Part shown: positions 16,328 to 23,749 of the stretch, piece after piece | How the letters are laid out: every line of letters begins with the position of its first letter | Position numbering within the stretch: position 1 is the first letter of the stretch | Source: Rhizobium sp. SSA_523 | GTDB taxonomy: Bacteria > Pseudomonadota > Alphaproteobacteria > Rhizobiales > Rhizobiaceae | DNA: 64,000 nucleotides | Reading direction: 5' to 3' | Assembly: GCF_030435705.1 (NCBI RefSeq) | Contig: NZ_CP129382.1 | Span: 1,240,001-1,304,000, forward strand | Notes under the pieces: generated by a model | Told to the model about the DNA's origin: nothing | The model's input: the letters and a program-made list of their open reading frames with translations, nothing else | The model's database searches: none | Translations under genes and position numbers: made by a program

Positions 16328-17763
16328 GCGTAAGCCCTCCCGTTCAGCAGATCCGGGTCGAAGTTTTGTTCGCTCTCATCCAGGAACGACGTCTGCTCCA
16401 TCGACTCCATGTCCATGAAGCGGGTGATCTTTCCGTTCCACCGAAAGAAGTGCCGGTCGCGGGGCGTGCCGAAGCGGTCCTTCAGTTTGTAGACTTCCAC
16501 CTTCCCCTCGCTCATGCGCAGCTTTTCGTCGTGCTCTGCCCGCTTGTTGTTGCTTACCGGCGGGTTGCGTTTGAGCCAGTCATTCCGGTTAAAATTGGCG
16601 AGCATGATATCAGCGTGCTCCTCTAGCGACCCTCCGTAGAAGTCCTCCATCTCCGGCTCCGGCACGTCTTTCTGCCGCGCCGCCTTGGTGAACTGGCACA
16701 GACCAACCACCACACATTCCAGATCCTTCGCCAAGGACTTCAGGTCTCGAGCATTCTCGTATGCACGCTCGACCGGATCCATGCGCGTCTTGCTCGGTCG
16801 GTCCACCAGCTTGAGGTGATCAACAGCCAGCAGATGGAGACCGAACTTGCGCTTGTGCGCGTAGGCCCTGCTGCGAATCTGCTGAATTGTCATCTTCGAC
16901 GGCGCCACAATGCGCAGCGGGAGGTTGGCGAAGTGTCGTTGCGCGTCGAGCATCGCCTCAAACTGGCTTTCAGACATGCCCTGCATGATGTCCCGCATTG
17001 ACACCCCGGTCTCTCCGGATACTGAGCGAGCTACGAGCGACATGTTGTCCATCTCAAGCTCAAAGAGAGATGACGGGTGCTGGAAGACAGAGCTTGAGTG
17101 GAGCATCTGCTGCATCGCCATTGCAGTCTTGCCTGAGCCGGGCGCCCCTCCCCACAACACGAGCGATCCCATCGGGATCCGGCCAACCATTTTCTCCAGC
17201 CCTCGCAAACACGGCTGGATGGAAAGGGTCGACTTGGACTTGTCCCCTGCGCGCTGGACGATCTGCCCGATGGTACCGGCCACGGTACTTTCGTGCTCGA
17301 TCGCCGCCTGCCTCGAGATATCAGCCAAGCGCTCGGCCGCCCGGTCCACGATCTGGTCGGCATCGTGTCGCACATCCTGCGCTGACTTGATCATATTCTC
17401 TGCGAGGGCGATCACCTTGCGCCTGGTCGCCGCGGAACGAAGCTCATAGGCGTAGTCGAGAAGCGGGATACTCTCCTCGCGGGACGCCACGTGCAGTAGC
17501 ATCGACACATAGGCTTCCGGGTCTTTGCCTTCGCTCAGCCCTCCGATTCTGCCCGCAACAATGGCCACTCGTATTGCACGAGCGTCGTTCGCCAGTTCGT
17601 GGATAACCGCAAAGATCTTTTGATGATCGTCGGTCCCGAACAGGTCGATCGTCAGGATTTCTGAAACGTGCCAGTAATTGTCCTCGTTGAGCAGGATTGC
17701 GCCGAGCACAATCTGCTCCAGCTTTATATTAACGATATTCGATGTAGCGTTGCTGCCGCTCAT
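16324..17763 (-). CDS. dnaB: Replicative DNA helicase (DnaB-like)
   Basis: This 479-residue protein is read from ATG 17763; an upstream in-frame ATG would extend it by 12. It has an N-terminal DnaB-type helical domain and a RecA-like core with Walker A GGAPGSGKTA, a VDHLKLV Walker-B-like strand and LCQFTKAAR. DnaB unwinds DNA at the fork and couples to primase, encoded just upstream (17729-18832). The 35-base overlap between primase and helicase genes is characteristic of a compact phage replication operon. Confidence 0.9.
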   Translation of the reverse strand: MSGSNATSNIVNIKLEQIVLGAILLNEDNYWHVSEILTIDLFGTDDHQKIFAVIHELANDARAIRVAIVAGRIGGLSEGKDPEAYVSMLLHVASREESIPLLDYAYELRSAATRRKVIALAENMIKSAQDVRHDADQIVDRAAERLADISRQAAIEHESTVAGTIGQIVQRAGDKSKSTLSIQPCLRGLEKMVGRIPMGSLVLWGGAPGSGKTAMAMQQMLHSSSVFQHPSSLFELEMDNMSLVARSVSGETGVSMRDIMQGMSESQFEAMLDAQRHFANLPLRIVAPSKMTIQQIRSRAYAHKRKFGLHLLAVDHLKLVDRPSKTRMDPVERAYENARDLKSLAKDLECVVVGLCQFTKAARQKDVPEPEMEDFYGGSLEEHADIMLANFNRNDWLKRNPPVSNNKRAEHDEKLRMSEGKVEVYKLKDRFGTPRDRHFFRWNGKITRFMDMESMEQTSFLDESEQNFDPDLLNGRAYA

Positions 17764-18832
17764 CTCTCTTCCTTCCTTGCCAAACATCCAACCAGTCATC
17801 GGGCTCCGGTGAGGGGAAGAGCACTGCCTCCACCCCCTCCTTTGCCGCCCGATCCTGGAGTTTCTTTGCTGCTGCGATGCCCGGCGGATCCATCAGACCG
17901 CCGGTCTTGTTGTGAAGGCGGTGGCGATCGCCATCCGCGTAGATCTCGAGGCGCTTCACGCCTTCGGGGATTTCGAAGTTGATCATTCCGGAGGTTGACA
18001 GAGTCGCCCATGTGGAAGCGCCCGGCCTGGTGAGAAGCGAAACGCCAAGCCCCGTCTCGATACCTTCCGTGATCCGCAGGACGTCGGTGACCGGCCCCAG
18101 ACGCACGGCGCCGCCCACAGCTGGCCCGAGCCCGAGCTTGACCTTCTTGCCTTCGTCGTTCTTCAGGGCGCTGCCATCTGCGTTCAGGAAGATCCGCCAC
18201 ACAGCGGTGAGCTTGCGGCTCTTAGCCTGCACCCCACCGATCAGCGCAGGGTGTCGCTCACCGCCCAGCTTTAGCCCCGGGTGAAAGCGCAAGCTCGGCA
18301 TCCAGATCGTTCCCGCCGGGAAATCGGATATCTCAATAGATCGACTGGCGAGGTAGATCTCCGCCAGGGTGCCGGCGATTGGGACCGCGCTGTCCCAGAT
18401 GGAGCGCACCGATTCGGCCTTGCGCTCGTCCTCCCTGCGTTTATCCGCCTCGCGCTGCTGGTCGCGCCTCTTGCGGCCTGCCTCGCGCTGCAGGCGTTCT
18501 CTCTTCTCTGCCGCTGTCTCCTCGTGCCCCGGAATATTAACCCCGGCCAGCGCAGCCACCATCTCGACAGCGCGGGGGAACGAGACGCCGTCCAGGTCCA
18601 TGAAGAACCGGAAGTGGTCGCCCGATGAGCCGCAGCCGAAGCAGTGGTACCGGCCCTTTCCATCCTCGCAATGAAACGAAGGGCGGTTCTCGCCGTGGAA
18701 GGGACAGCAGCCCCAAAAGTCTCGCCGTTGCGGGCTGGTCTTCTTCCGGTCCCACGTCACACGGGTGCCGACTACATCTGAGATTGAGACCCTGTCTCGC
18801 AAGTCATCGATGAACTGGTCTGTGAAGCGCAT
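17729..18832 (-). CDS. DNA primase with CHC2 zinc finger and Toprim domain
   Basis: This 367-residue protein has an N-terminal CHC2-type zinc finger (Cys43, His46, Cys64, Cys67). A basic helical linker (about 100-135) and a Toprim domain follow, with an acidic VLRITEGIETG and a YADGDRHR motif. It makes RNA primers for phage replication. It lacks the RNA polymerase middle domain length of full bacterial DnaG, as expected for phage primases. Next to DnaB it forms a primase-helicase unit. Confidence 0.87.
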   Translation of the reverse strand: MRFTDQFIDDLRDRVSISDVVGTRVTWDRKKTSPQRRDFWGCCPFHGENRPSFHCEDGKGRYHCFGCGSSGDHFRFFMDLDGVSFPRAVEMVAALAGVNIPGHEETAAEKRERLQREAGRKRRDQQREADKRREDERKAESVRSIWDSAVPIAGTLAEIYLASRSIEISDFPAGTIWMPSLRFHPGLKLGGERHPALIGGVQAKSRKLTAVWRIFLNADGSALKNDEGKKVKLGLGPAVGGAVRLGPVTDVLRITEGIETGLGVSLLTRPGASTWATLSTSGMINFEIPEGVKRLEIYADGDRHRLHNKTGGLMDPPGIAAAKKLQDRAAKEGVEAVLFPSPEPDDWLDVWQGRKRDERQQRYIEYR

Positions 18833-19164
18833 CAGAGCCCGAGCTCCTCAAGGAATGCGTTCAGGCCTTCCGGCTTCTCAGAGTCGACGACAGCAGGCTT
18901 GATGACGGTGTCCCAATGGTGGTTGAGCCGACGATTCCACATCTGCCGGATAGATCGCATGCGCTCGAGCTTGAGCTCGTCGTTGGTCTTTGCGATGCGC
19001 CGATCCCATTTCCGGATCTCACGCCAGAAGCGACGATGATCAGCACGCACCTCGGCAGGAAGGTTGCGGAAGCACTTTCCGCAGATCATCTCACCAGGGA
19101 ATTGGTCAGCTGGCGCCGTGCGCTTGCAGCGCGGGTTGATGCAGGGAGTGCGGTCGGCGGCCAT
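18832..19164 (-). CDS. Small zinc-finger protein
   Basis: This 110-residue protein has Cys8/Cys13 and a later CGKC pair (CINPRCKRT ... ICGKCFRNL), forming a treble or ribbon zinc site. A basic helical C-terminal half follows with several Trp/Arg (RRFWREIRKWDRRI). It overlaps both neighbours by one base. It probably binds DNA or RNA near the replication fork. Family not recognised. Confidence 0.6.
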   Translation of the reverse strand: MAADRTPCINPRCKRTAPADQFPGEMICGKCFRNLPAEVRADHRRFWREIRKWDRRIAKTNDELKLERMRSIRQMWNRRLNHHWDTVIKPAVVDSEKPEGLNAFLEELGL

Positions 19165-19754
19165 CAGAAGAACGACTCCTGCTGATAGGACTGCCCTTTG
19201 TCGAAGGCATAGTTCGGCTCATGGATGATCCTCAGAGCGTCCAGCATGCAGAGCGCTTCAGCTTCGTCGTCCGAGTTGTAGGCCCAGCCGTTCTTGTCGC
19301 AGTAGAGCTTGGCCTGGAGCTTCAACCATTTTGACTTTTCAGCCGGCTTCGCGAACTTCATGTTGTCAGGCACGCGCATCTTGCCGTGCGTTTTGCTCCG
19401 CCATGTCGAGATGGCGATCAGCTCCGGCTCCCGCAGCCCCATATTGTAGCAGAGCGTTTGGGCGTGGGTCGGCCAGCCGGAAGAGAACATCACCTGCTTG
19501 GCATCGATGGCTGATTTCCCGTTCTCGCCGTGGTCGACGATCGTCATCAGCTCCATCCCGACCTGGGGGTCAGGCAGCCCCTCGAGCATGCGCTTGAGGT
19601 AGCTGAGGAACTCGGCATAGACGGCGCCTGGCGACTGGTGCTTGAACCGCCATGTGCCGCTTCGGAGCTTGCCGCCGCCGGCAAGGCAATATGCGAATCC
19701 CATGGTTCTACCGGGGTCGAAAACGAAATAGGAGCCGGGAGCGCGACTGGTCAT
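19164..19754 (-). CDS. RuvC-like Holliday junction resolvase
   Basis: This 196-residue protein is read from ATG 19754, which overlaps the previous stop (ATGA). The first strand FVFDPGRTMGFA gives the catalytic Asp13, MELM gives Glu68, and SDDEAEAL near residue 162 gives the terminal acidic pair. This is the RNase H-fold pattern of RuvC-type nucleases. In phages these resolve recombination or packaging intermediates, which fits the recombination genes at 23.7-33 kb. Confidence 0.78.
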   Translation of the reverse strand: MTSRAPGSYFVFDPGRTMGFAYCLAGGGKLRSGTWRFKHQSPGAVYAEFLSYLKRMLEGLPDPQVGMELMTIVDHGENGKSAIDAKQVMFSSGWPTHAQTLCYNMGLREPELIAISTWRSKTHGKMRVPDNMKFAKPAEKSKWLKLQAKLYCDKNGWAYNSDDEAEALCMLDALRIIHEPNYAFDKGQSYQQESFF

Positions 19755-20362
19755 GGCGCCTCTCCCTTTGCGTCCCCGCGGAGCCATCCGAATGCGGTTC
19801 CCAGCAGCGGGGCGGTCTTGTCATAGATGATCCAGCAGAAATCCGGCGTTCCGCCCTTCGCCTCCCCCCCTGCGAGAAGAAACTCTCCTGGAGGGCATGA
19901 CGGTCGAGGCGTCACCATCCAGATCCGCGTAGGTGGGTGCTCGGCATAGAGACCGTTCGCGCGCACGCTGCTTGTCAGGAAGCGAAGCTCTGTGAACACC
20001 GCAACCTTGCCTTTGGCAACGCGCAGCGCCTTGCGGATGAACGACTCCGTCCCTTTGCCTCTGAAGAACGGAGGGTTGGTCACGATGTTGTCCGCGAAGA
20101 TCGCTTCGGGTCCGAGGAAATCGGCCTTGCCCTTGAACCAGCCGGGCGTGCCGGCGCGGTCAACGACATCTGATCCACTTGCGTGGTAGCCGTGGGCAAT
20201 GAGAGTCTTGACGATGTTGCCCTGCCCGCAGGCCGGATCATGGATGGCGCCGACGAACCTCTCCTCCTTGAGAAGAGAGGCCGTCGCTGCCTCGGGCTCG
20301 ACGTACCAGTCGAGCTCGCCGCGTTCCCAGACATGCGCGTTTTTGATTTTGGTTTCGCTCAC
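19751..20362 (-). CDS. Orphan phage DNA methyltransferase (NPPF type)
   Basis: This 203-residue protein is read from GTG 20362, overlapping the upstream stop (GTGA). It carries a short SAM-binding motif HDPACGQGNIV (about residue 40) and the catalytic NPPF (about 96). There is no target-recognition domain of normal size. It resembles small phage adenine methylases. The HNH gene upstream overlaps it by 4 bases, but HNH-methylase neighbours here are more likely separate phage functions than a restriction system. Confidence 0.78.
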   Translation of the reverse strand: MSETKIKNAHVWERGELDWYVEPEAATASLLKEERFVGAIHDPACGQGNIVKTLIAHGYHASGSDVVDRAGTPGWFKGKADFLGPEAIFADNIVTNPPFFRGKGTESFIRKALRVAKGKVAVFTELRFLTSSVRANGLYAEHPPTRIWMVTPRPSCPPGEFLLAGGEAKGGTPDFCWIIYDKTAPLLGTAFGWLRGDAKGEAP

Positions 20363-20739
20363 CGTCGGATTCCCACAGCTCGGAACACGTTCGTTTCCAT
20401 TTCGTCGAGTGCTTTGTTGAGGCGCCGGTCGAACCAGATCATTCGAAAGGCCATCGGCTCCCCTGGCTGTGGGAACGAGACCATTCGGACGAAGAGCTTG
20501 ACGGACAGCTTCCCTTTGGCGCGATTGCATCGCGCACACGCCGCGACGATGTTGTCCCGGTGGTCCAGGCCACCCATCGCCCGTGCGACCACATGGTCCC
20601 GGGTGACGTTTTTGTAGGTGAGCTTGCAGAGACAGTATTTGCAGCGGCCGTCCTGCTTCCTCAGTGCCGCTTCGCGATCAGCTTTCGCGAAGGCGGCATC
20701 CAGCTTGCGTTGCTGGAACAAGGTGATCTGATAGCCCAT
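20359..20739 (-). CDS. HNH endonuclease
   Basis: This 126-residue protein has an HNH motif with zinc ligands CKYC and CARC around TRDHVVARAMGG and DNIVAA. HNH nucleases of this size in phages cut DNA in packaging or homing. Position within the replication operon, not next to a terminase, argues against the packaging role in this case. Four-base overlap with the methylase. Confidence 0.85.
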   Translation of the reverse strand: MGYQITLFQQRKLDAAFAKADREAALRKQDGRCKYCLCKLTYKNVTRDHVVARAMGGLDHRDNIVAACARCNRAKGKLSVKLFVRMVSFPQPGEPMAFRMIWFDRRLNKALDEMETNVFRAVGIRR

Positions 20740-20751
20740 GACACGCAGGCA

Positions 20752-21000
20752 TCAGCGCTTCGGCGCCTCGCGATCGCAGCCCGGCGTATTGCCATTGTCG
20801 AGCACGATACGAGAAACGTTGAGAACGCGCTCGAGGCGCTGATCGTCGAACCACTCAGCATCCGGACGCTTGTTAGCGTCCATCGTCCGCGGCTGGAGCA
20901 AGGTCTGGTTACAGCCGGTGATGTAATCGACGTGCCCGATCGCCACGCCGGTGAAGCCGGAGATCGTGTCCCTGTAGGTATGGCCAAGAAAATCGCTCAT
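20752..21000 (-). CDS. Conserved small phage protein
   Basis: This 82-residue protein contains FTGVAIGHVDYITGC followed by NQTLLQP, a pattern that I associate with a widespread family of small phage proteins of unknown function (a beta-rich core in front of a helical tail). It may bind a metal through the Cys/Asn pair. The start ATG 21000 is preceded by GGAGAC. No further function can be given. Confidence 0.55.
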   Translation of the reverse strand: MSDFLGHTYRDTISGFTGVAIGHVDYITGCNQTLLQPRTMDANKRPDAEWFDDQRLERVLNVSRIVLDNGNTPGCDREAPKR

Positions 21001-21029
21001 TTCAGTCTCCTGTTATTGGCATCATTGCC

Positions 21030-21039
21030 GGGGGGGGGG
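21030..21039. other. Ten-base G homopolymer
   Basis: An uninterrupted G10 tract lies in the 57-base gap between two minus-strand genes. It can change length by slippage and may affect downstream translation initiation; it does not interrupt a reading frame. Confidence 0.9.
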
Positions 21040-21057
21040 TGGTCGCCTGCAGGTGGG

Positions 21058-21564
21058 TCAGTCCGGCGCCTGCTCGCCTTCATCCTGGCTGGTGCCATTG
21101 ACGGCGCCGTCCATATCTCGGTTGATGAACTCGTGGCCCTCATTGAAGCCTCGCTGCCACGCGTCAGCCTCTTTGGAGCCGGCGTGATAGGGATTGTTGT
21201 TCGCCCTGCGCAGCTTTCCAGCAGCGAGCCCGTCCTCGTAGGCGCGGTCTTGCTGAGGCGTACGGTCCTTATCCAGCAGTTCAAGCTGACGTCCGAGTTG
21301 GTGACCGAACATCTTGGCGATCCGGATCTTGCGCTCGAAGTCGGCGATGACCTGACCGACGTCCTTATCCTCGAGCGAGAAAGCAAAATCGATGTCGACC
21401 TTCGTCCACCCGATATCTTTCAACCGCTTGAAAATAGCGCCCATGTCAGCCTTGGTGCTTGCCATCTCGGAGCGCAGGCTCTTGATGTCGGTGAATCCCT
21501 GCAGAAATTTCTGCTCCTCACGAAGCTCCTGTTCGGTCTTTTGATTGTGGTCCTTGCTCATCAT
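21058..21564 (-). CDS. Protein with Rmf/CrpP-like C-terminal domain
   Basis: This 168-residue protein has a helical N-terminal region (residues about 15-100). A C-terminal stretch (106-143) follows the pattern of ribosome modulation factor: AYEDGLAAGK, NPY at 124-126, Trp136 and RGF-x-EG. Rmf silences ribosomes as dimers in starvation, and CrpP is a plasmid relative. The N-terminal extension is unlike Rmf and could be a coiled-coil or partner domain. In an early lytic operon it may alter host translation. Assignment is from motif reading only. Confidence 0.6.
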   Translation of the reverse strand: MMSKDHNQKTEQELREEQKFLQGFTDIKSLRSEMASTKADMGAIFKRLKDIGWTKVDIDFAFSLEDKDVGQVIADFERKIRIAKMFGHQLGRQLELLDKDRTPQQDRAYEDGLAAGKLRRANNNPYHAGSKEADAWQRGFNEGHEFINRDMDGAVNGTSQDEGEQAPD

Positions 21565-21565
21565 T

Positions 21566-21913
21566 TCACGCCTCTGATCGTTGGTTGGTGGTGATTTTCA
21601 ATCGCCGACATGCTTCAGCGATCGGCACTCCGGCCTTCAGGAGCTCGAAGTATTGGCTCTCGAGGTGAGCCGGGACGTAAAAGCCGCGCCTGGCCAGCTT
21701 GTAGCCTTCTACATGGCTGCCGATCGGCGCCGGCACCCTCGACTCCTCATCGCTTGCGCCAGCTGCAGAAATTCTGATGCCGAGCCTGCGCACCCTTTTC
21801 CATGTCGTCACGTGGCTGGCGCCGATTGCAGCTGCCATTGCGCGGATTGATGTGCCTTCGGCAGCCATCTGGCGGAGAGCAAGGTCTCGTTCGTCATTCC
21901 AAAACCCCGCCAC
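21566..21913 (-). CDS. GcrA-like DNA-binding protein
   Basis: About 115 residues from GTG 21913 (GTG 21925 is an alternative, and a longer frame exists upstream). The N-terminal helix-turn-helix WNDERDLALRQMAAEGTSIR then AMAAAIGASHVTTWKRVRRL resembles GcrA, the alphaproteobacterial cell-cycle regulator that recognises methylated promoters with sigma70. The rest does not resemble GcrA. A phage-borne relative could redirect host cell-cycle transcription. Next gene starts one base after its stop. Confidence 0.6.
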   Translation of the reverse strand: MAGFWNDERDLALRQMAAEGTSIRAMAAAIGASHVTTWKRVRRLGIRISAAGASDEESRVPAPIGSHVEGYKLARRGFYVPAHLESQYFELLKAGVPIAEACRRLKITTNQRSEA

Positions 21914-22051
21914 ATCAAACCTCACGACGCTAGAAAATCGAAAAAAAGCAGTTGCTACCGTTGCCGTGCTGCGCGGCCCCAGTGACGTCGCCGCCGGCCG
22001 CGTCACCCCGATGACTTGCTTGGATGGAGAACGCCTTTGCCCACGAACCAG

Positions 22052-22315
22052 CTATGCCGACTTCGCCGATCTGCTCTTCACCAGCCACTCGTAATTGATG
22101 CCCGGAATCCCCTTGCCTTCGGCAGCGGCGATCACGCCGTCCCAGTTGCCGGGCGCAATGCTTCCGCGGCTGCGCATCTTGCGGGCCGCCTCGTATCCGC
22201 AGCCGGCATCAGCCGCGAAAGCGCCGATGGTTTCCCACCTGTCGATAAGGTCAGCGACGGTGCTGGGAGTTTCGTCAACCGGGAGAATCGCTACTGATGA
22301 TAAGTCTTCGGTCAT
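22052..22315 (-). CDS. Cro-like repressor
   Basis: This 87-residue protein is read from ATG 22315; GTG 22324 is a longer alternative. It contains a helix-turn-helix of the phage Cro type: IGAFAADAGCGYEAARKM and then IAPGNWDGVIAAAEGKGI. It is divergent from the CI-like gene at 22429, and its promoter holds paired TCGTAC operator boxes. This is the lysis-lysogeny partner of CI and the first gene of the leftward replication operon. Confidence 0.75.
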   Translation of the reverse strand: MTEDLSSVAILPVDETPSTVADLIDRWETIGAFAADAGCGYEAARKMRSRGSIAPGNWDGVIAAAEGKGIPGINYEWLVKSRSAKSA

Positions 22316-22352
22316 GTCCGCCACAATCAGGTTCGTCTGCTTCAGATGCCAA

Positions 22353-22381
22353 ACAGTACGTTACGTACGAACGCTTTTCAA
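22353..22381 (-). promoter_or_regulatory. Leftward promoter of the cro-like operon with operator boxes
   Basis: On the minus strand TTGAAA (22381-22376) and TACTGT (22358-22353) are separated by 17 bases. Two half-boxes, GTACGA (22365-22370) and GTACGT (22356-22361) on the plus strand, lie 9 bp apart within the spacer and -10. Paired boxes recur at the rightward promoter near 23.5 kb, so this is probably the repressor-controlled early leftward promoter. Confidence 0.72.
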
Positions 22382-22388
22382 GACAAAA

Positions 22389-22428
22389 TCGTACACCTTG
22401 GGCGAGGAAAAGAGTTCATAATGTACGG
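22389..22428 (+). promoter_or_regulatory. Repressor gene promoter region with single operator boxes
   Basis: A single TCGTAC box (22389-22394) and a GTACGG box (22423-22428) lie in front of the repressor gene. A CATAAT -10-like hexamer (22417-22422) ends only 6 bases upstream of ATG 22429, so the mRNA may be almost leaderless, as for lambda cI. No convincing -35 is seen. Confidence 0.45.
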
Positions 22429-23043
22429 ATGGAAGAACCGAAGCACAGACTACAGAAAGCACGCGCCGCCGCAGGCTTCGATAGCCCGAGCGAAGCCGCG
22501 CGTCTCATCCCCGAGCTGAACAAGAACACCTTGATCAGCAACGAAAACGGTAATCGGCCGATCTCGCGGAAGATGGCCGAGACCTATGGCAAGCTGTTTG
22601 GCGTGGACGCCGGATGGCTACTATACGGCACGAACTCGATGCCGCCTGCAACCACCGATGTCGACGTTCCACTGCTTTCGATGGTCAGCGCCGGCAATTT
22701 GCGCTTCCAGCCGACCGTGGAGGAGCATGACATCATCCGCCGGATCAAGGTGGGTGAGCTTCCCCGCGGGGATTGGATCGCGCTCCAGGTCGACGGAGAT
22801 TCGATGAACCGGGTCGCTCCTGACGGGGCAATTATCCTGGTCGATCGGTCCGACGACCGGCTGATCGATGGCCGCTTTTACATCTTCTCGCTCGGCGACG
22901 GGGACGCAACTTTCAAGATGTTCAAGAGGAACCCCAATAGGTTGCAGCCGTACTCTACCAATCCGGATCACATGGCCACACCGGCTGATCGTGATGATCT
23001 CTACGTTTTCGGTCGCGCTAAACGTGTGATTCACGACATCTAA
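22429..23043 (+). CDS. CI-like phage repressor with S24 peptidase domain
   Basis: This 204-residue protein has an N-terminal helix-turn-helix (RLQKARAAAGFDSPSEAARL). The C-terminal S24/LexA-type domain has Ala88-Gly89 as the likely self-cleavage site, nucleophile Ser125 in GDSMN and general base Lys163 in TFKMF. The 38-residue Ser-Lys spacing is normal. RecA-stimulated self-cleavage would induce the prophage after DNA damage. Start ATG 22429 is used because no other start gives a full helix-turn-helix without a stop. Confidence 0.9.
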   Translation: MEEPKHRLQKARAAAGFDSPSEAARLIPELNKNTLISNENGNRPISRKMAETYGKLFGVDAGWLLYGTNSMPPATTDVDVPLLSMVSAGNLRFQPTVEEHDIIRRIKVGELPRGDWIALQVDGDSMNRVAPDGAIILVDRSDDRLIDGRFYIFSLGDGDATFKMFKRNPNRLQPYSTNPDHMATPADRDDLYVFGRAKRVIHDI

Positions 23044-23349
23044 TATCGGATACAGAAGAGACCATAAGAGTCTGGTAGGTTTCCTGTTTTGAACGATGGT
23101 GAGCCAGGAGCCCGGACATAGGAGGACTAAGCCCCGTGCTCTTAGAGCATCCGGAGTTAGCCCCTATGCCAGGTGAACTTGAACGACGGAGCCGCCTATC
23201 ACCCATCCCCGACGGTCGTTACCAGCGCCGCCAGTTGTCCGCACTTTCTCGTCACCCTGGTAGGCAACGGCAGGAACCCCTTCGGACTTTCGGAGTGGGG
23301 CTTCTATATTCCTGCGCCCAGTGGTATAGAACGAACCGTGATCACACGG

Positions 23350-23387
23350 AGAGAGCGCCACCGTCTTCAACCAACCGCTCTCTTTTC
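23350..23387 (+). terminator. Terminator hairpin 1
   Basis: AGAGAGCG (23350-23357) pairs with CGCTCTCT (23376-23383), a perfect 8-bp stem with an 18-base loop, followed by TTT. The tail is short, so it may act together with the next hairpin. Confidence 0.6.
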
Positions 23388-23420
23388 AAAACCCCGGGTT
23401 CGTGGCCTGGGGTTTTTCTT
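23388..23420 (+). terminator. Terminator hairpin 2
   Basis: AAAACCCC (23388-23395) pairs with GGGGTTTT (23409-23416) across a 13-base loop, followed by TTCTTTT. It stops transcription from the repressor side before the rightward early promoter. Confidence 0.75.
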
Positions 23421-23454
23421 TTGTACGACTCCGGATTCTTGATAGCAAGACATT

Positions 23455-23498
23455 TCGTACAAATCGTACTTGACCCATGATCGTACATATCGTACTTT
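23455..23498 (+). promoter_or_regulatory. Rightward early promoter with four operator boxes
   Basis: TTGACC (23470-23475) and TACTTT (23493-23498) are 17 bases apart. TCGTAC boxes at 23455, 23464, 23481 and 23490 form two pairs, each with a 9-bp start-to-start distance. The second box abuts the -35, and the third and fourth fill the spacer and -10. Repressor binding would block RNA polymerase, as at the leftward promoter near 22.36 kb. Confidence 0.75.
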
Positions 23499-23520
23499 CC
23501 TCCCATCGCTGGAGGCAACG

Positions 23521-23691
23521 ATGCGAAACAACACTCCTCACCATGACCATGAAGAAGACCTCGCAGAGGCTATCCGTGCCTGGCACCGCGGCATGCCGCT
23601 GTCTGGCAGGCAGATCGATCTGATCGACGATGCCCGCCGCTCCGTTCTGCTTCGCGCTCATGTCGGGGATGATGGATTCGTTCGCCAGTGA
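23521..23691 (+). CDS. Small first gene of rightward early operon
   Basis: This 56-residue protein is read from ATG 23521, with GGAGG (23511-23515) upstream. It is His- and Asp-rich at the N-terminus (NTPHHDHEEDLAEAIRAWHR) and helical. It is the first gene after the early promoter. Such first genes are often anti-host or antitermination factors, but no motif supports that here. Confidence 0.5.
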   Translation: MRNNTPHHDHEEDLAEAIRAWHRGMPLSGRQIDLIDDARRSVLLRAHVGDDGFVRQ

Positions 23692-23749
23692 CATGGAGAG
23701 CGCTCCTTCGGGAGGCTGCAGCCGCACGCAACGCAGCAGAGGGTCAACT

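Larger units (their letters stand above)
23044..23454. other. Gene-free stretch with hairpins
   Basis: About 410 bases carry no convincing gene. They hold an inverted repeat GCAGGAA (23270-23276) with TTCCTGC (23309-23315) that encloses a CCCC/GGGG stem and a small ACT/AGT hairpin, then two terminator hairpins near 23350-23420. The arrangement is compatible with a structured RNA or with the 3' end of the repressor mRNA. Short frames here overlap the terminators and look spurious. Confidence 0.4.

Noticed and set aside
19751..20739. A complete restriction-modification system
   Set aside because: The methylase is too small for a specificity domain and the HNH gene is the common phage type, so a pair with defence function is not supported.
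21030..21039. G10 tract as a programmed frameshift site
   Set aside because: It lies between genes and not within a reading frame.
23173..23442. 89-residue plus-strand frame
   Set aside because: It runs through two terminators and has no recognisable composition or Shine-Dalgarno.
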